Shown here: in pieces, positions 61,927 through 64,000 of the stretch
Position numbering within the stretch: the stretch's first letter is position 1
How the letters are laid out: each line of letters starts with the position of its first letter
Origin: Oceanisphaera marina
Lineage (GTDB): Bacteria; Pseudomonadota; Gammaproteobacteria; Enterobacterales; Aeromonadaceae
Assembly (NCBI RefSeq): GCF_014643915.1
Contig: NZ_BMKE01000017.1
Coordinates: forward strand, 379-64,378
Direction: 5' to 3'
DNA length: 64,000 bases
Position numbers and translations under genes: made by a program
The notes under the pieces: generated by a model
The model's input: the letters and a program-made list of their open reading frames with translations, nothing else
Databases searched by the model: none
Told to the model about the DNA's origin: nothing

Positions 61927-63846
61927 TTAGCCCTTGATTACGCCACGCTTGCGCAGTTCGGCAATCACCAGATCGGCGGCTTCATCGGCACTAAGGCGTG
62001 CTGCGTCCAGATGAATTTCCGGCGCTTCAGGACGCTCGTAGGCAGAGTCGATACCGGTAAAGTTCTTCAGCTCACCGCGGCGGGCCTTCTTGTACAGCCC
62101 CTTCACATCACGCTCTTCGGCCACGGACAGCGGCGTATCGACAAACACCTCGATAAACTCGCCCTCGGCCAGTTGTTCGCGCGCCATGCGACGCTCGGCT
62201 TTAAAGGGTGAGATAAAGGCGGTCAGTACAATCAGACCCGCATCTACCATCAGTTTGGACACTTCGCCAATGCGGCGGATGTTTTCTACCCGGTCGGCAT
62301 CGGTAAAGCCCAGATCCTTGTTCAGGCCGTGGCGTACGTTGTCGCCGTCCAGCAGGTAGGTGTGGCCGCCCAGGGCGTGCAGCTTCTTCTCGACCAGGTT
62401 GGCGATGGTCGACTTGCCGGCACCGGACAAACCGGTAAACCACAACACGGCAGGCGTTTGGCCTTTGGCGGTTGCGCGCGCGTCTTTATTCACATCCACA
62501 TGCTGATAATGAATGTTCTGGCTGCGGCGCAGCGCAAAGTGCAGCATGCCGGCCGCCACCGTGGTGTTGTTGAGGCGGTCGATCAGGATAAAGCCGCCGG
62601 TGTCTTTGTTGGTCTGGTAATCATCAAAGGCAATGGCGCGGTCCAGGCTCAGGTTACACACCCCTATGCTGTTCAGCTCCAGCTGTTTGGCGGCGGTGTG
62701 CTCCAGGGTGTTGACGTTGACCTGATACTTGATGTCGGTAATGCTGGCAGTGACGGTTTTTGTACCGATTTTCAACAGATAAGGGCGACCGGGCAGCAGG
62801 GCGTCTTCGCTCATCCACACCAGGGTGCTTTCAAACTGATCGGCGGTTTCTGCCGGGGCATCGGCAAGGGAGATCACGTCGCCACGGGAAATATCAATTT
62901 CGTCTTTCAGGGTCAGGGTGACTGACTGGCCAGCTACCGCCTGGTCCAGGTCGCCGTTGTAGGTGACGATGCGCGCCACTTCGCTCTCTTTACCCGACGG
63001 TTGCACCCGAATGCGGGTACCGGGCGTGACCACACCGCTGGTAATGGTACCCGAGAAGCCACGAAAATCCAGGTTGGGACGGTTAACCCACTGCACCGGC
63101 AAGCGAAACGGTGCCTGCTGCATGCGGGTGTCGTCCACTTCCACGGTTTCCAGAAAATTCATCAGGGTAGTGGCCTGATACCCAGGTGCCGCGTACCAGG
63201 GCATCTTGTTGCTCAGGTCTACTATGTTGTCGCCCTTGAAGGCCGACAGCGGAATATAGGTGACGTTAGTCAGCCCTAGTTGCTTGGCGAACTGGCCGTA
63301 TTCTTCGACAATTTCATCAAAACGCGCCTGTGAATATTCCACCAGATCCATTTTGTTGATGGCCACCACAATGTGGCGAATACCCAGCAGCGACATCAAA
63401 TAGCTGTGGCGGCGGGTTTGGGTGAGAATACCTTTGCGGGCATCGACCATGAGAATCGCGGCGTCGGCGGTAGAGGCACCGGTGACCATGTTACGGGTGT
63501 ACTGCTCGTGCCCGGGGGTATCGGCGACGATAAACTTGCGTTTCTCGGTCGAAAAGAAGCGATAGGCCACGTCTATGGTAATGCCTTGCTCACGCTCGGC
63601 GGCCAGGCCATCGACCAGCAAGGCAAAGTCGATGTCTTCGCCCTGGGTACCCCATTTTTTGGAGTCCGCTTCCATGGCGGCCAGCTGGTCTTCAAACAGC
63701 ATTTTCGATTCAAACAGCAAGCGGCCAATCAGGGTGCTTTTGCCGTCATCCACGCTGCCACAGGTAATAAACCGCAGCAGACTTTTGTGTTCGTGAACCT
63801 TCAAATACTCGTCGATATTCGTTTCAATCAGAGATGATAAATTCAT
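61927..63846 (-). CDS. cysNC: Fused sulfate adenylyltransferase GTPase subunit and APS kinase CysNC
   Basis: A 639-residue bifunctional protein of sulfate assimilation. Residues about 20-440 are the CysN GTPase ([16 protein letters not shown] at 29-44, [16 protein letters not shown]), which drives APS formation by CysD. Residues about 455-635 are the CysC kinase, with P-loop [12 protein letters not shown] (near 469), [15 protein letters not shown] and [25 protein letters not shown]; it phosphorylates APS to PAPS. In E. coli these are separate genes. CysD, usually just upstream, should lie beyond the right edge of the window. No signal or membrane segment. Confidence 0.96.
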   Translation of the reverse strand: MNLSSLIETNIDEYLKVHEHKSLLRFITCGSVDDGKSTLIGRLLFESKMLFEDQLAAMEADSKKWGTQGEDIDFALLVDGLAAEREQGITIDVAYRFFSTEKRKFIVADTPGHEQYTRNMVTGASTADAAILMVDARKGILTQTRRHSYLMSLLGIRHIVVAINKMDLVEYSQARFDEIVEEYGQFAKQLGLTNVTYIPLSAFKGDNIVDLSNKMPWYAAPGYQATTLMNFLETVEVDDTRMQQAPFRLPVQWVNRPNLDFRGFSGTITSGVVTPGTRIRVQPSGKESEVARIVTYNGDLDQAVAGQSVTLTLKDEIDISRGDVISLADAPAETADQFESTLVWMSEDALLPGRPYLLKIGTKTVTASITDIKYQVNVNTLEHTAAKQLELNSIGVCNLSLDRAIAFDDYQTNKDTGGFILIDRLNNTTVAAGMLHFALRRSQNIHYQHVDVNKDARATAKGQTPAVLWFTGLSGAGKSTIANLVEKKLHALGGHTYLLDGDNVRHGLNKDLGFTDADRVENIRRIGEVSKLMVDAGLIVLTAFISPFKAERRMAREQLAEGEFIEVFVDTPLSVAEERDVKGLYKKARRGELKNFTGIDSAYERPEAPEIHLDAARLSADEAADLVIAELRKRGVIKG

Positions 63847-63952
63847 GTTTTGTCCTTCGGAGCTGTACGCCTTCCGTTTCTTGCTGACGCCTGTGTATAG
63901 CGCGCAGTATTATTTGTTCTTTCAGCCAAACACCAAGTGATGTGCTTTGTAG

Positions 63953-63970
63953 GGTCGAATTTATTCGACC
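63953..63970. repeat. GGTCGAAT palindromic element, second copy
   Basis: GGTCGAAT-TT-ATTCGACC is a perfect 8-bp inverted pair within AGGGTCGAATTTATTCGACCAA. It lies in the 154-bp stretch upstream of cysNC at the window's right edge, where no gene is visible. Confidence 0.6.
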
Positions 63971-64000
63971 AACACACTTTGAGCTCAGCGTTTTCTAACC

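Overview
The window looks like ordinary chromosome of a gammaproteobacterium, most likely an Aeromonadales relative of Oceanimonas/Oceanisphaera type. Reasons: enterobacterial-style synteny blocks (pdxB-fimV-truA-accD-folC-dedD; sixA-smrB/prmB-aroC-epmC-yfcL; nitroreductase/fadH/sppA-ansA), protein matches I recognise to E. coli families (BtuC, AroH, SmrB, EpmC, YfcL, TruA), and moderate GC. The assignment is from memory of gene families, not from a search. I see no phage, integrase, insertion sequence, CRISPR array or rRNA.

Layout. 0.1-4.5 kb: two tandem glycine-zipper secreted proteins, then a divergent pair made of a GNAT-C39 peptidase fusion and a RimK-like ATP-grasp ligase. 4.7-11.5 kb: msrA-msrB, yfcA-btuC-btuD, aroH, a VOC protein, an ABM monooxygenase and a YbaK-type deacylase. 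11.5-18.8 kb: a complete tetrathionate respiration locus, ttrBCA divergent from the two-component genes ttrSR, with a perfect palindrome between them. 18.8-22.9 kb: a histidine kinase and an EAL phosphodiesterase whose receiver domain is split off by an apparent frameshift. 23.2-31.4 kb: sppA-ansA, fadH, a YdjA-like nitroreductase, pgpB and pdxB, separated by unusual heptamer arrays. 31.5-37.5 kb: fimV, truA, accD-folC, dedD. 37.5-46 kb: aguB-aguA (agmatine to putrescine), an NhaC-like antiporter, a 2-Cys peroxiredoxin, modF, a double cupin protein, rnt and tRNA-Ser(GGA). 46.2-51.2 kb: a CHASE-PAS hybrid kinase coupled to a PleD-like diguanylate cyclase. 51.3-56 kb: acyl-CoA synthetase, DUF2982, nfsA, a universal stress protein and two small membrane proteins. 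56.2-64 kb: sixA, smrB/prmB, aroC, epmC, an ATP-NAD kinase-like gene, yfcL and cysNC.

Gene cooperation. TtrSR should sense tetrathionate and switch on the molybdopterin enzyme TtrABC. Two separate c-di-GMP modules sit in the window, one mainly degrading (EAL) and one making (GGEEF) the messenger, each beside its own kinase. Many operons use short stop/start overlaps (TAATG, ATGA, ATGGATAA), so translational coupling is common here.

The points I find most worth checking are the split receiver-EAL gene, the GRGTGAA and ATTAGGG heptamer arrays that abut stop codons in coding orientation (the second with G-quadruplex potential), the ttrB/ttrS palindrome, and the GNAT-C39/RimK-like module beside two secreted proteins that both end in Trp-Asp-Asp.
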